Shown here: positions 53,430 through 61,816 of the stretch, in pieces
Position numbering within the stretch: position 1 is the first letter of the stretch
How the letters are laid out: each line of letters opens with the position of its first letter
DNA from: JAGWBJ01 sp964291465
GTDB taxonomy: Bacteria > Chloroflexota > Dehalococcoidia > Lucifugimonadales > JAGWBF01
Direction of reading: 5' to 3'
Assembly (NCBI GenBank): GCA_964291465.2
Contig: OZ219938.1
Coordinates: 1 to 64,000, forward strand
Length of the DNA stretch: 64,000 nucleotides
Notes under the pieces: model-generated
What the model was told of the DNA's origin: nothing
The model's input: the letters and a program-made list of their open reading frames with translations, nothing else
Database searches by the model: none
Translations under genes and position numbers: made by a program

Positions 53430-53458
53430 ATAGTAAACCCGGCCCCAAACCCTGTCAA
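53430..53458 (-). promoter_or_regulatory. groESL promoter
   Basis: On the minus strand TTGACA (53453-53458) and TACTAT (53430-53435) are 17 bases apart, immediately upstream of CIRCE, so the operator sits at the transcription start. Confidence 0.7.
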
Positions 53459-53507
53459 GAGGTCGGATGTTCACTCCTACAGGTGGCAGGATGGGCGGTT
53501 TGCAGCC

Positions 53508-54287
53508 ATGCGGAAGACCCGATACACCACCCTCATATACGACCTCTCCCCGCCCATCGCCACCATCACCTTGCATCGCCCCACGGCCGGCAACCGGGTG
53601 AACGACGCCATGGCGGCCGAGCTGCGCCATGCGTGCCAGCGCCTCCGCGAAGACAGCATCCACGCGGCCATCGTGACGGGCTCGGGCGCCTCCTTCTCCT
53701 CGGGGCGGGAGACCTACGGGCCCTCCCCGGAGGAGGAGGCGCCGGCAGACTGGCTGTGCCGGCGGCGCGCCGCCGTCGCCCTGGCCGGGGTCGAGGTCCC
53801 CCTGGTCGCCGCCCTCAACGGGGACGCCATAGACCAGGGGCTGGAGCTGGCCCTGGCCTGCGACCTGCGCCTGGCGGCAGAGGGCGCCTCCCTGGGATTC
53901 ACCGACATCGAGAGGGGGACCATCCCGTGGGACGGCGGCACCCAGCTTCTCCCCCGGCTCGTGGGGAAGGGCCTGGCCCTGGAGATGCTCCTGACCTCCA
54001 GGCTTGTCGACGCCGAAGAGGCCCGCCGCAGGGGGCTGGTCAACGAGGTCGTGAAGCCCTCCCGGCTCATGGGCCGGGCGCTGGAGGTGGCCGGTGTCAT
54101 CGCCTCGGGCGCTCCCATAGCCCTCCGTTACGCCAAGGAGGCGGTGCTGAAGAGCATGGACGTGACCCTGGAGCAGGGGCTGGGGCTGGAGGCGGACCTT
54201 AGCGTGGTCCTGCAGACCACCCAGGACCGGGAGGAGGGCCTGAGCTCCTTCGCGGAAAAGAGAGAGCCCGAGTTCAGGGGCGAGTGA
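53508..54287 (+). CDS. Enoyl-CoA hydratase/isomerase family protein, copy 1
   Basis: Crotonase-fold enzyme of 259 residues. It starts MRKTRYTTLIYDLSPPIATI; the first oxyanion-hole segment is ASFSSGRETYGP, the second ALNGDAIDQGLELALACDLR. The catalytic-Glu region reads LGFTDIERGTIPWDGGTQLL. The usual A-G-A-D of the first loop is replaced by S-G-R-E, so it may have a different reaction from a standard hydratase. Read rightward with a second crotonase gene 7 bases downstream and an acyl-CoA ligase beyond. Confidence 0.88.
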   Translation: MRKTRYTTLIYDLSPPIATITLHRPTAGNRVNDAMAAELRHACQRLREDSIHAAIVTGSGASFSSGRETYGPSPEEEAPADWLCRRRAAVALAGVEVPLVAALNGDAIDQGLELALACDLRLAAEGASLGFTDIERGTIPWDGGTQLLPRLVGKGLALEMLLTSRLVDAEEARRRGLVNEVVKPSRLMGRALEVAGVIASGAPIALRYAKEAVLKSMDVTLEQGLGLEADLSVVLQTTQDREEGLSSFAEKREPEFRGE

Positions 54288-54294
54288 TCGTACC

Positions 54295-55023
54295 ATGGCC
54301 GGGTTCGCCACCATCGAGTACCAGAAGGCGGGAGCCGTCGCCTACGTGTCCCTCAACCGGCCCCGGTCCCTGAACGCGTACAACCTGGAGATGCGCGACG
54401 ATCTGTACCAAGTGCTCCTGGCCATCACCGACGACCCCGACGTCGGCGCCGCAGTCCTGCGCGGCGAGGGGAGGGCCTTCTGCGCCGGCGCCGACCTGAC
54501 CGAGTTCGGCACGGCGCCTTCCCCGGTGATCGCCAGGCAGGTACGCCGGGAGCGGGACGTGTGGCAGGCGTTTCTGGACGTCCCGGTGCCGATGATCGCG
54601 GCGGTCCACGGGTACTGCGTGGGGTCGGGCCTGGAGATGGCCCTGCTCTGCGACCTTCGCATCGCCTCGGAGGACGCCGTCTTCGCGATGCCCGAGGCCG
54701 ACCTGGGAATGATTCCAGCGGCCGGGGGTACACAGACCATCCCACGGCACGTCGGGCCCGCCGCGGCCATGGACCTCCTGCTGACCCGTCGCAGGGTAAC
54801 CGCCCCCGAGGCCCTTGAGCTTGGCCTGGTGGGCCGGGTCGTGCCGGCGGGACGCCTGGACCACGAGGCCCGGACCCTGGCCGAGAGGCTGGCGTCCGCC
54901 CCGCGCCACGCCGTCGTCGCCGCAAGAGACGCAGTGCGGCGCGGCTCCGACCTGCCGCTGGCCGAGGCCCTGGCACTGGAGGCGCGACTGGCCGCCCGGA
55001 CGATGGCAGGACCGGTGGCGTAG
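54295..55023 (+). CDS. Enoyl-CoA hydratase/isomerase family protein, copy 2
   Basis: Crotonase-fold enzyme of 242 residues. Typical parts are YVSLNRPRSLNAYNLEM, the first oxyanion loop GRAFCAGADLTEFG, the second HGYCVGSGLEMALLCDLRI, and FAMPEADLGMIPAAGGTQTI with the catalytic Glu. This copy keeps the canonical C/G-A-G-A-D and is the more conventional hydratase of the pair. It starts 7 bases after copy 1, so the two probably form a pair in one transcript. Beta-oxidation-like role inferred. Confidence 0.92.
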   Translation: MAGFATIEYQKAGAVAYVSLNRPRSLNAYNLEMRDDLYQVLLAITDDPDVGAAVLRGEGRAFCAGADLTEFGTAPSPVIARQVRRERDVWQAFLDVPVPMIAAVHGYCVGSGLEMALLCDLRIASEDAVFAMPEADLGMIPAAGGTQTIPRHVGPAAAMDLLLTRRRVTAPEALELGLVGRVVPAGRLDHEARTLAERLASAPRHAVVAARDAVRRGSDLPLAEALALEARLAARTMAGPVA

Positions 55024-55116
55024 GCCCCGACCCCGGCTGCCACCCTCCGTCCATGTTCTGGCCCCTCTGCCCGGGGTTTTACCCTCTCTGCCCAGGGTTC
55101 TATCGTCTCTGGTAAA

Positions 55117-56676
55117 ATGTTCCCTGTGAACACTACCGAGTTGCTCACCATCGCCACGGCCATCGTCCCCGACAGGACGGCCGTGGTCTTCGAGGACCAG
55201 CGCCTCACCTACCTCCAGCTACAGGAGAGGGTGGTGCGCCTGTCAAACGCCCTGGCCGACCTGGGCGTCGGCAAGGGAGACCGGGTGGCCACCGTCCAGG
55301 TGAACTGTCACCAGATGGCGGAGATATACTTCGCCGCCGCCCGGCTGGACGCCATCTTCGTACCCCTCAACTTCCGGGCGCGGGGCCCCGAGCTGACCCA
55401 CATGCTCAACGCAGCGGAACCCGCCGTCCTGCTGGCGGGCGGCAGATACGTCGACCTGCTGGAGGACATCAAGAACCGGGTAGTCCCATCCAACTACACG
55501 GTCTCCCTGGACGACCGCAAGGGCGGAGAGTGGCTGTTCTACGACGACCTTATCCGGTCGTCCTCCCCCGAGGAGACCCGCTTTCCCGCCGGCGATGACG
55601 AGGACACCACCGTGTTGATGTTCACAGCCGGCACCACCGGAGAGGCCAAGGGCGTCGTCCTCAGCCACCAGAGCTTCACCTCCTTCCTCCTCGCCAACGC
55701 GTTGCCCCCCGATCCCGACGTGGAGGAGCGCAACCTGCTGTCCGTCCCCATCTATCACGTCGCCGGACTGCAGGCCGTCCTGGCGTCGGTCTACGGGGGC
55801 CGGACCCTGATAATCATGCGCCAGTTCGAGCCCGAGGGGTGGATGGATCTGGTACAGAAGGAGCGGGTCAACAGGGCGATGATGGTCCCCACGATGCTGA
55901 AGCAGCTCATGGACCACCCCCGGTTCCACGCCTACGACCTGTCCAGCCTGGACGTGCTGACCTACGGGGCCGCCCCCATGCCCCTGGAGGTGGTCCGCCG
56001 GGCTATAGCAGAGTTTCCCGGCACGCGATTCATCAACGCCTTCGGCCAGACGGAGACGGCGTCGACGATAACCATGCTGCCCCCCGACGACCACGTCCTG
56101 GAGGGCTCCCAGGATGAGGTGGAGCGCAAGCTGAAGCGCCTCACATCCATAGGCAAGCCCCTGGACGACGTGGAGGTTGCCATCGTCGACGAGGACGGCG
56201 CCGCGGTGGCCCCCGGCGAGGTGGGGGAGATCGTGGCCACGGGGGCCCGGATCATGACGGGGTACTGGCACGAGGAGACCGCCACGCGGGAGGCCATTCG
56301 CGGAGGCTGGCTGTACACGGGCGACCTGGGCTACCAGGACCCGGACGGGTACATATACCTGGCGGGCCGGGCCAAGGACTTCATCAAGCGCGGAGGCGAG
56401 ATGGTGTCCCCCGAGGAGGTGGAACGCGTCTTGATGTCCTATCCGGGCGTGGACGACGCCGCCGTCATCGGTGTCCCGGACCTGGACTGGGGAGAGCGCG
56501 TGCGGGCGGTGGTGGTGCGGCGGGAGGAGGCGGTGCGCGAGGAGCAGATCATCGAGCACTGCCGCCAGCGGCTGGCCGGCTTCAAGAGGCCCGAGTCCGT
56601 CATCTTCGTGGACGAGCTGCCCAGGAACCCCCTGGGCAAGGTCCTCAAGCGAGTCCTGAGGGAGCGGTACGGCTAG
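55117..56676 (+). CDS. Acyl-CoA synthetase (AMP-forming, class I adenylate-forming enzyme)
   Basis: Ligase of 519 residues that joins a carboxylic acid to CoA through an acyl-AMP. The phosphate-binding loop is VLMFTAGTTGEAKGVVLSHQ (residues about 167-186). Further motifs are INAFGQTETASTITML, the YTGDLGYQDPDGYIYLAGRA hinge, DFIKRGGEMVSPEEVE, and the C-terminal Lys in RNPLGKVLKR. Tail ends VLRERYG. Acid specificity is unknown. It follows the two crotonase genes by 93 bases and likely feeds them. Confidence 0.94.
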   Translation: MFPVNTTELLTIATAIVPDRTAVVFEDQRLTYLQLQERVVRLSNALADLGVGKGDRVATVQVNCHQMAEIYFAAARLDAIFVPLNFRARGPELTHMLNAAEPAVLLAGGRYVDLLEDIKNRVVPSNYTVSLDDRKGGEWLFYDDLIRSSSPEETRFPAGDDEDTTVLMFTAGTTGEAKGVVLSHQSFTSFLLANALPPDPDVEERNLLSVPIYHVAGLQAVLASVYGGRTLIIMRQFEPEGWMDLVQKERVNRAMMVPTMLKQLMDHPRFHAYDLSSLDVLTYGAAPMPLEVVRRAIAEFPGTRFINAFGQTETASTITMLPPDDHVLEGSQDEVERKLKRLTSIGKPLDDVEVAIVDEDGAAVAPGEVGEIVATGARIMTGYWHEETATREAIRGGWLYTGDLGYQDPDGYIYLAGRAKDFIKRGGEMVSPEEVERVLMSYPGVDDAAVIGVPDLDWGERVRAVVVRREEAVREEQIIEHCRQRLAGFKRPESVIFVDELPRNPLGKVLKRVLRERYG

Positions 56677-56716
56677 ACCCCACTCGCGACCGCCTTTGGG
56701 CAATCGGGGACAGGGC

Positions 56717-57110
56717 CTACCGGGGAAACAGCCGCCGCACCATCCTGCGCAGCATCGCCCAGCGGACCCTCCGCCACGCGGTGCGGACGCTCCCGTTGTG
56801 GCCGTCGGAGAGGTGGCCGTTGGGCCCATAGCGGCAGTCCACGAAGGCCCTGATGATGTCCTGGAGAGGCGCCTGGTGGTCCGGGAAAGCGACCCTCAGC
56901 CTCGAGTAGTACTCCCAGGGAGTATCGTGGGGGCGGGCACCCACCCCGTTCAGGCGTCCTAGGAACCACGTCAAGGCGTAGACCACGGTCGGGTATCCGA
57001 AGCGCCGCACGCTCCATCTCATGTAGGACGCCGTGCCGACGGGCACCGCCAGGCCCATGGCCAGCCCTATTCCCAGCAGGGTCCAGGTCGGGTCCAAGGG
57101 CCCCAGGCGG
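56717..57110 (-). pseudogene. C-terminal part of the TgpA-like transglutaminase, out of frame
   Basis: Read in a -1 frame relative to the gene at 57067-59268, this stretch gives LDPTWTLLGIGLAMGLAVPVG (a membrane helix) and then RRFGYPTVVYALTWFLGRLN, ARPHDTPWEYYSRLRVAFPD and a basic tail RRMVRRLFPR, i.e. the final membrane helix and DUF4129-like domain expected at the end of TgpA-type proteins. Coding quality continues through it, so the gene was or is one of about 850 residues. Confidence 0.8.
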
Positions 57111-59268
57111 AGCCCGTCCCGACCAGCGGAACCTCCTGATCGTCCTCGAACTCGGAGAAGGCCCCGCGCAGCCGGGGAGCATTGGGGTCCAGGATCTCGG
57201 GGCACAGCTCGGGGTCGGCCGCCGTGGGATCGTCCTGTGCGAAGACGCACGGGTCCGTCACCTGGCCCTCGCCATCCACCCGCCCTACCAACTGGAAGCC
57301 CAGCTCCTGGAGCGAGGGCTGGACGTCGGCCGGAGTCGGCTCGAACTCGATCCAGCCGAACCCCGGAAAGTACACCTCGGGCCAGGCGTGGTAGTGCTGG
57401 GCCCGCACCTCCCACACCCTCTTTTCCTCGTTCCAGTCCCCCGGGGCAAACCCCACGGCCAGGCGGGCGGGTATGCCCAGCGAACGGAGCATGGTGATCA
57501 TGGCCGTGGCAAAGTTCTGGCAATAGCCGCGCTGGTGCTCGAACAGGAAGAAGTCCACCCAGTCCGCTCCCTCGGGGGGCCTCAGCAGCTGTTCGCTGTA
57601 GGGCAGCGTAACGAGGTACTGGCGGATCGCTTCGGCGGCGTCGTAGGCCGTGACCTCGAACCGCGTCAGGTCCCTGGCCAGCCGCCTCACCCGCGGCGAG
57701 AAATCCGGGGGAAGCTGGAGATACCTGTCGGTGACCCACTTGGGGTAGTTGCCGACGGACCTGCGGAGGTGGTCGGCCCTGGCCATGGACACCGATCCCG
57801 CCACAGGATACCGCCAGGGGGGCAGGAGGGTGTGCTTGCCGATGAGGGCCAGGGGCGGGCCCAGCCCGTCCTCGGTGCGCACCACGTCCACGTACCGGTG
57901 GTCGTCCTTGACGGGGTCCAGGTCCACCCCGGCCACCGGCTCGGTGGCGGCGGTCACCTCGAACCCCCACACCCCCAGCAGGGCTCCCGGCTGTATGTCC
58001 AGCGCCCTGGCCGTGGTGCGGTTCAGGACGTGCACGTTGGAGAGGTCGGCTCCCGGCGTGGAGTCCAGGAAGGGCACCAGCACCTCCCGGTAGTAGCTCA
58101 GGTTGGGCGGCAGGTAGCTCTCCTGGGAGTCCGCCAGGTCCATCCTGAAGCTGGGAGGCGGCGACAGCTGCACCCGGTGGGGCGTGCCCGCGTCCAGCGG
58201 CTCCCCCACGGTCACGATGTTCCTGGTCTTGGAGTACAGCCTGACCGAGGCCTCTACCGGCCGGCGGGTCGGCCCGTATCTCGCCGCGTTGGAGACCAGC
58301 TCCGCCTCCTCCGGGCCGGCGTAGACGGCCGCCTTGGGCCGCTCCCACCCCTCGCCCGTGTACGTCTCGTACACCTGCATGCGCCACCGATGGGGCTCGA
58401 AGGAGTCCACCGAGAACATCAGCTCCTCGCTGGAGGGCAGCGGACCGTCTATGGGGAGGTTCGTCGGCAGTGTGATAGAGGGCCAGTTCCTCCGGTTCGG
58501 CACCCCGGAGAACAGGCTCGACCAGCTCTGCTGGAAGTCCAGCCACGGGTCCTCCAGCACCGAGGACAGGGGAATCACCGTTCCCTGGGGGGCAGGCGTC
58601 CTGGACACGGGGACCAGGGTGATGGCCATCAGCACGACGCCGGCCACCAGCGTCCCGATCAGCGGGGCCTTCCGGCCCCTGATGCTCCACACTCCCTTGT
58701 TCCGGTAGGCGACCCCGGGGGCCGCCGCCAGCAGGTAGGCGAAGAAGTACCAGTACTCCTCCGGCGGCAGGAAGGTGAGCACCACCAGCAGCACACCCAG
58801 GCCCGGAAGGGCCGCCAGCAACGAGAGCTCCCGCCGGTAGGTCAGCCATACCGACGCGTACCCCGTCCACAGGGCCACGCAGATGAGCAGGAGCCCCGTA
58901 ATGGTCTCCCCCTTGTGCCCTTCAGCGGTGCCGATGGCGCCGAACCACTCGCCGACGGTCGTGACCAGGTCCGACAGTCCCGCCGTCTCCGAGAAGGAGA
59001 GGCCGCCGACTATGATGGCGACGATCAGGCCGATGCCCAGCGCGGCAGCGTGGGCGGTCCACCAACGCAAGGCGCTCCGGGCGATGTACGCCCACAGCAC
59101 CAGGGGCACCAGGAAGAGGGCAATGAGGGAGGGAAGACCCTCCACCCAGTTGGCCGCCTGTATCACCGCGCCGGGCACCACCAAGGGCAGCCCGACCAGG
59201 GCCAGGACGAACAACTCCCTCCTGGACAGGAGCCTCCCGCGACCGGTTGCGGTTGCTCTTTCTCTCAT
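57067..59268 (-). CDS. TgpA-like transmembrane transglutaminase (frame ends early)
   Basis: A membrane protein with an N-terminal group of hydrophobic helices (LFVLALVGLPLVVPGAVIQ, LIALFLVPLVLWAYIARSAL, ITGLLLICVALWTGYASVWL and others), a DUF3488-type extracellular part, and a transglutaminase core: catalytic Cys in HQRGYCQNFATAMITMLRSL, His in RAQHYHAWPEVYFPG and Asp/Glu in GWIEFEPTPAD. The frame stops at 57067 after GTGSAWGPWTRPGPCWE, before the final membrane helix, which continues in another frame. A -1 shift near 57095-57130, in a run of G residues, would join them. Third gene of the moxR-DUF58-TgpA operon. Confidence 0.88.
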   Translation of the reverse strand: MRERATATGRGRLLSRRELFVLALVGLPLVVPGAVIQAANWVEGLPSLIALFLVPLVLWAYIARSALRWWTAHAAALGIGLIVAIIVGGLSFSETAGLSDLVTTVGEWFGAIGTAEGHKGETITGLLLICVALWTGYASVWLTYRRELSLLAALPGLGVLLVVLTFLPPEEYWYFFAYLLAAAPGVAYRNKGVWSIRGRKAPLIGTLVAGVVLMAITLVPVSRTPAPQGTVIPLSSVLEDPWLDFQQSWSSLFSGVPNRRNWPSITLPTNLPIDGPLPSSEELMFSVDSFEPHRWRMQVYETYTGEGWERPKAAVYAGPEEAELVSNAARYGPTRRPVEASVRLYSKTRNIVTVGEPLDAGTPHRVQLSPPPSFRMDLADSQESYLPPNLSYYREVLVPFLDSTPGADLSNVHVLNRTTARALDIQPGALLGVWGFEVTAATEPVAGVDLDPVKDDHRYVDVVRTEDGLGPPLALIGKHTLLPPWRYPVAGSVSMARADHLRRSVGNYPKWVTDRYLQLPPDFSPRVRRLARDLTRFEVTAYDAAEAIRQYLVTLPYSEQLLRPPEGADWVDFFLFEHQRGYCQNFATAMITMLRSLGIPARLAVGFAPGDWNEEKRVWEVRAQHYHAWPEVYFPGFGWIEFEPTPADVQPSLQELGFQLVGRVDGEGQVTDPCVFAQDDPTAADPELCPEILDPNAPRLRGAFSEFEDDQEVPLVGTGSAWGPWTRPGPCWE

Positions 59269-59278
59269 CGGCTGCTCG

Positions 59279-60535
59279 TCAGTAGGTGGCGATGCGGTCC
59301 AGAACGTTGCCCAATATCCGGGAGAGGTCGTCGCCCTTACGTACGACCACGGCGTACTGCTCCTGCTGCAACCCCCGGGGGCCGGGGCGGTCCGACGCGA
59401 TCCTGGCGAAGCTGGGGGTGTCCAGCAGTATTGGCACGACCAGCACGCCGCGGTTGATGAGGAACCGGAACAGGGGGGTCATGCTCTGCCCCGACCACGG
59501 CGCGACGACTATGGCCACCGTCTCGGGCCCCAGCCTCGCCCCCTCCTGGGACATGACGGTGGCGATGGGATTGGTGCCCCGGGCCCGCACCGTTGCCAGG
59601 GCCCCCATCATGGACCACATGTGGTCCTGGTCGCGCCTGGGCAGGAACCTGTAGTACTCGTCGCCGTGGACCACCATGCCCACCGCGTGTCCGTCGCCTA
59701 TAAGGCTCCTGGCCAGCGACGCTGCTATGGTGATGCAGTACTCCTCGGTCCCGTCCTCCCCTTCCCCCGTGTGGGCCGAGCCCTGCATGTCCACCCAGAG
59801 CCATATCTCATTTATGCCCGCGCCCTCGAACTCCTTGGTCATCAGGGTGTCCAGGCGCGCCGTCGTCGGCCAGTGGATGCGGGCAAGACCGTCCCCCGGC
59901 GTGTACTCCCGCACCATCGACGCCACCGGACTGTGCCCAGTCAGAAGCCCGACCTCCCCGGCCTCGCCGCCGGCCACCTGGCCCTCCACCGTCACCCGGT
60001 CCAGCTCCACGGTGCGCGGGTAGACCAGCACGTTCTGCGGCTCCCCTATACGACACTCCATGCCCAGCAGGCCCGTGGGGTCGCTGGAGAAGATCGCCAG
60101 GGAGCCCACCGAGTTCAGGCCCCGCCTCTGGCACTGGCCCGAAACGGTCCAGCTCGTGGTGCCCCGGGGCACCAGCCCGAAGTCGTCCTCCTCCATGGTG
60201 GCGAAATCGCTGACCAGCCGCGCCCTCAAGCCTACCCGGGGGAGGCCGACCTTCTCCCGCACCGTGACCCGAAGCCGGACCGGGTCGCCCACCTGCGGAC
60301 GGCGGCTGAGCTCCTGGACGTGGGGCTCCAGGCCCCTGCTCTGTACCCAGGACCATCCGTAGACGATGACCGCCCCCGCCACCATGAGATAGACGATCCA
60401 GTAGAGCGGCTGGAAGCCGGTGATCATGGCCAGGATGAGGATGCCCAGGACGCCGAGGCCGAGACGGATGGCCCTGCCCCTGGGAATCCCCGCAGGCCCC
60501 GCAGGCCGCCGGGGCGGCCTGGAAGGGCTATCCAT
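59279..60535 (-). CDS. DUF58 domain protein
   Basis: A 418-residue protein with two N-terminal membrane helices (LGVLGILILAMITGFQPLYW, YLMVAGAVIVYGWSWV) and a C-terminal vWA-like DUF58 domain, including VREYTPGDGLARIHWPTTAR and LMTKEFEGAGINEIWLWVD, then GMVVHGDEYYRFLPRR. The N-D-I-R-x-I-x-W-x motif of DUF58 appears as GDGLARIHW. Usual partner of MoxR and TgpA-type proteins; the trio is thought to assemble or control extracytoplasmic proteins, details unknown. It overlaps the MoxR gene by 8 bases. Confidence 0.92.
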   Translation of the reverse strand: MDSPSRPPRRPAGPAGIPRGRAIRLGLGVLGILILAMITGFQPLYWIVYLMVAGAVIVYGWSWVQSRGLEPHVQELSRRPQVGDPVRLRVTVREKVGLPRVGLRARLVSDFATMEEDDFGLVPRGTTSWTVSGQCQRRGLNSVGSLAIFSSDPTGLLGMECRIGEPQNVLVYPRTVELDRVTVEGQVAGGEAGEVGLLTGHSPVASMVREYTPGDGLARIHWPTTARLDTLMTKEFEGAGINEIWLWVDMQGSAHTGEGEDGTEEYCITIAASLARSLIGDGHAVGMVVHGDEYYRFLPRRDQDHMWSMMGALATVRARGTNPIATVMSQEGARLGPETVAIVVAPWSGQSMTPLFRFLINRGVLVVPILLDTPSFARIASDRPGPRGLQQEQYAVVVRKGDDLSRILGNVLDRIATY

Positions 60536-61526
60536 CTCGCCGTCCGAGGGAGGGCAGGGGCACGCCGTCGACGGGCGCGCCTCCGGGCACGGGCACCGTC
60601 TCGATGATCTGGGCGATGGCCTCGTCCTCGCTGAGGCCCGTGCGCCCGTCGCCGGCCATCACGAGCCGGTGTCCCAGCACTGCGGGAGCCACGGCCTTCA
60701 CGTCGTCGGGCACCACGTAGTCCCGCCCGTCCAGCAGGGTCACCGCCTGGGACAGGGTCAGCAGACCCAGAGAGGCCCGGGGAGAGGCGCCCAGGTAGAT
60801 GGTCTGATGTTCTCGCGTGGCGCTGACGATGGCGACGATGTACTCCTTGACCAGCCGGTCTACGTACACGTCGGCCACGGCGCTCTGCGCCAGGAGCACG
60901 TCCTCGGTATCCGCGACCTGGTCCAGGTCGTCGATGGGGTGGGCCGGCACCTGGCGCTCCAGTATGGACACCTCCTCCTCGTTGCTGGGGTAGTCCAGCT
61001 TCAGCCTGAGGAGGAACCGGTCCAGCTCGGTCTCCGGCAGGGGAAAAGTCCCGCCGTGCTCCGTGGGGTTCCGGGTGGCGAGGACCAGGAACGGCACCGG
61101 CATCGGGTGGGTCACTCCGTCGATGGTGGTCTGGTGCTCCTCCATGCACTCCAGGAGCGCCGACTGGGTCTTGGGGGAGGAGCGGTTCACCTCGTCCACG
61201 AGCACTATGTTGGAGATGACGGGGCCGGGCCTGAAGGTGAACTCCCGGTCCCGCTGGTCGAAGACGTACACCCCGGTGATGTCGCTGGGAAGGAGGTCGG
61301 CGGTGCACTGGATCCGCTTGAAGGAGACGCCGATGGACTTGGCCACGCTGCGGGCGTACATGGTCTTGCCCACGCCCGGCACGCCTTCGATGAGGACATG
61401 GCCCCGGGAGAACAGCGCCGCCACTCCCAGGGTGACCACGTCGTCCTTGCCCACGATGACCTTCTTGACGTTGTCGACGATGCGGGAGCCGATGTCCAGG
61501 GCTTTGGAGAGCTGGTTGTCACTCAC
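60528..61526 (-). CDS. MoxR family AAA+ ATPase
   Basis: A 332-residue AAA+ ATPase. Walker A is HVLIEGVPGVGKTMYARSVA (residues about 44-63), Walker B is NIVLVDEVNRSSPKTQSALL, and LATRNPTEHGGTFPLPETELDRF contains sensor 1 and the arginine-finger region. ALLECMEEHQTTIDGVTH is typical of MoxR. MoxR ATPases work as chaperone-like partners of vWA proteins, here presumably the DUF58 protein. First gene of the three-gene operon, with a good promoter upstream. Confidence 0.95.
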   Translation of the reverse strand: MSDNQLSKALDIGSRIVDNVKKVIVGKDDVVTLGVAALFSRGHVLIEGVPGVGKTMYARSVAKSIGVSFKRIQCTADLLPSDITGVYVFDQRDREFTFRPGPVISNIVLVDEVNRSSPKTQSALLECMEEHQTTIDGVTHPMPVPFLVLATRNPTEHGGTFPLPETELDRFLLRLKLDYPSNEEEVSILERQVPAHPIDDLDQVADTEDVLLAQSAVADVYVDRLVKEYIVAIVSATREHQTIYLGASPRASLGLLTLSQAVTLLDGRDYVVPDDVKAVAPAVLGHRLVMAGDGRTGLSEDEAIAQIIETVPVPGGAPVDGVPLPSLGRRDG

Positions 61527-61630
61527 GGTTACGTCCTCGGCGCCGCCAGTTCATACGTTAAGCCAAGGCTGGCGGATTCTCCTGCGGGAGACACAAATCG
61601 GAGGGAACGGGGCCCGTTCAGAATGAGGCG

Positions 61631-61659
61631 ATACTACTATCGAGGCCATCTATTGTCAA
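61631..61659 (-). promoter_or_regulatory. Promoter of the moxR-DUF58-TgpA operon
   Basis: On the minus strand, TTGACA (61654-61659) and TAGTAT (61631-61636) are exactly 17 bases apart, about 105 bases before the moxR start. Confidence 0.75.
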
Positions 61660-61696
61660 GAGCATCCGTAGCTGCCCGCTTTCGCGACGGGCCCCG

Positions 61697-61729
61697 TTGA
61701 CAACGTGCCGCTTTTCTGATGGAATTGCC
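61697..61729 (+). promoter_or_regulatory. Promoter of BNR paralogue 2 (shared block)
   Basis: TTGACA (61697-61702), 17 bases, TGGAAT (61720-61725) with a TG extension. The block TTCTGATGGAATTG (61716-61729) is identical to the one upstream of paralogue 1, at the same distance from TTGACAA. Confidence 0.78.
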
Positions 61730-61770
61730 CTGTAATCCGCCGTCATCGCGGATGAAACACGAGGGGGGCT

Positions 61771-61800
61771 CTTGGGCCATCGACCCCTTGGGCCATCGAC
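61771..61800 (+). repeat. 14-base direct repeat in the leader of BNR paralogue 2
   Basis: CTTGGGCCATCGAC occurs at 61771-61784 and 61787-61800 (16-base period), between the promoter and the ribosome site GGAGGTGAT at about 61803-61811. It could be an operator or a small duplication. Confidence 0.6.
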
Positions 61801-61816
61801 ACGGAGGTGATTTACC

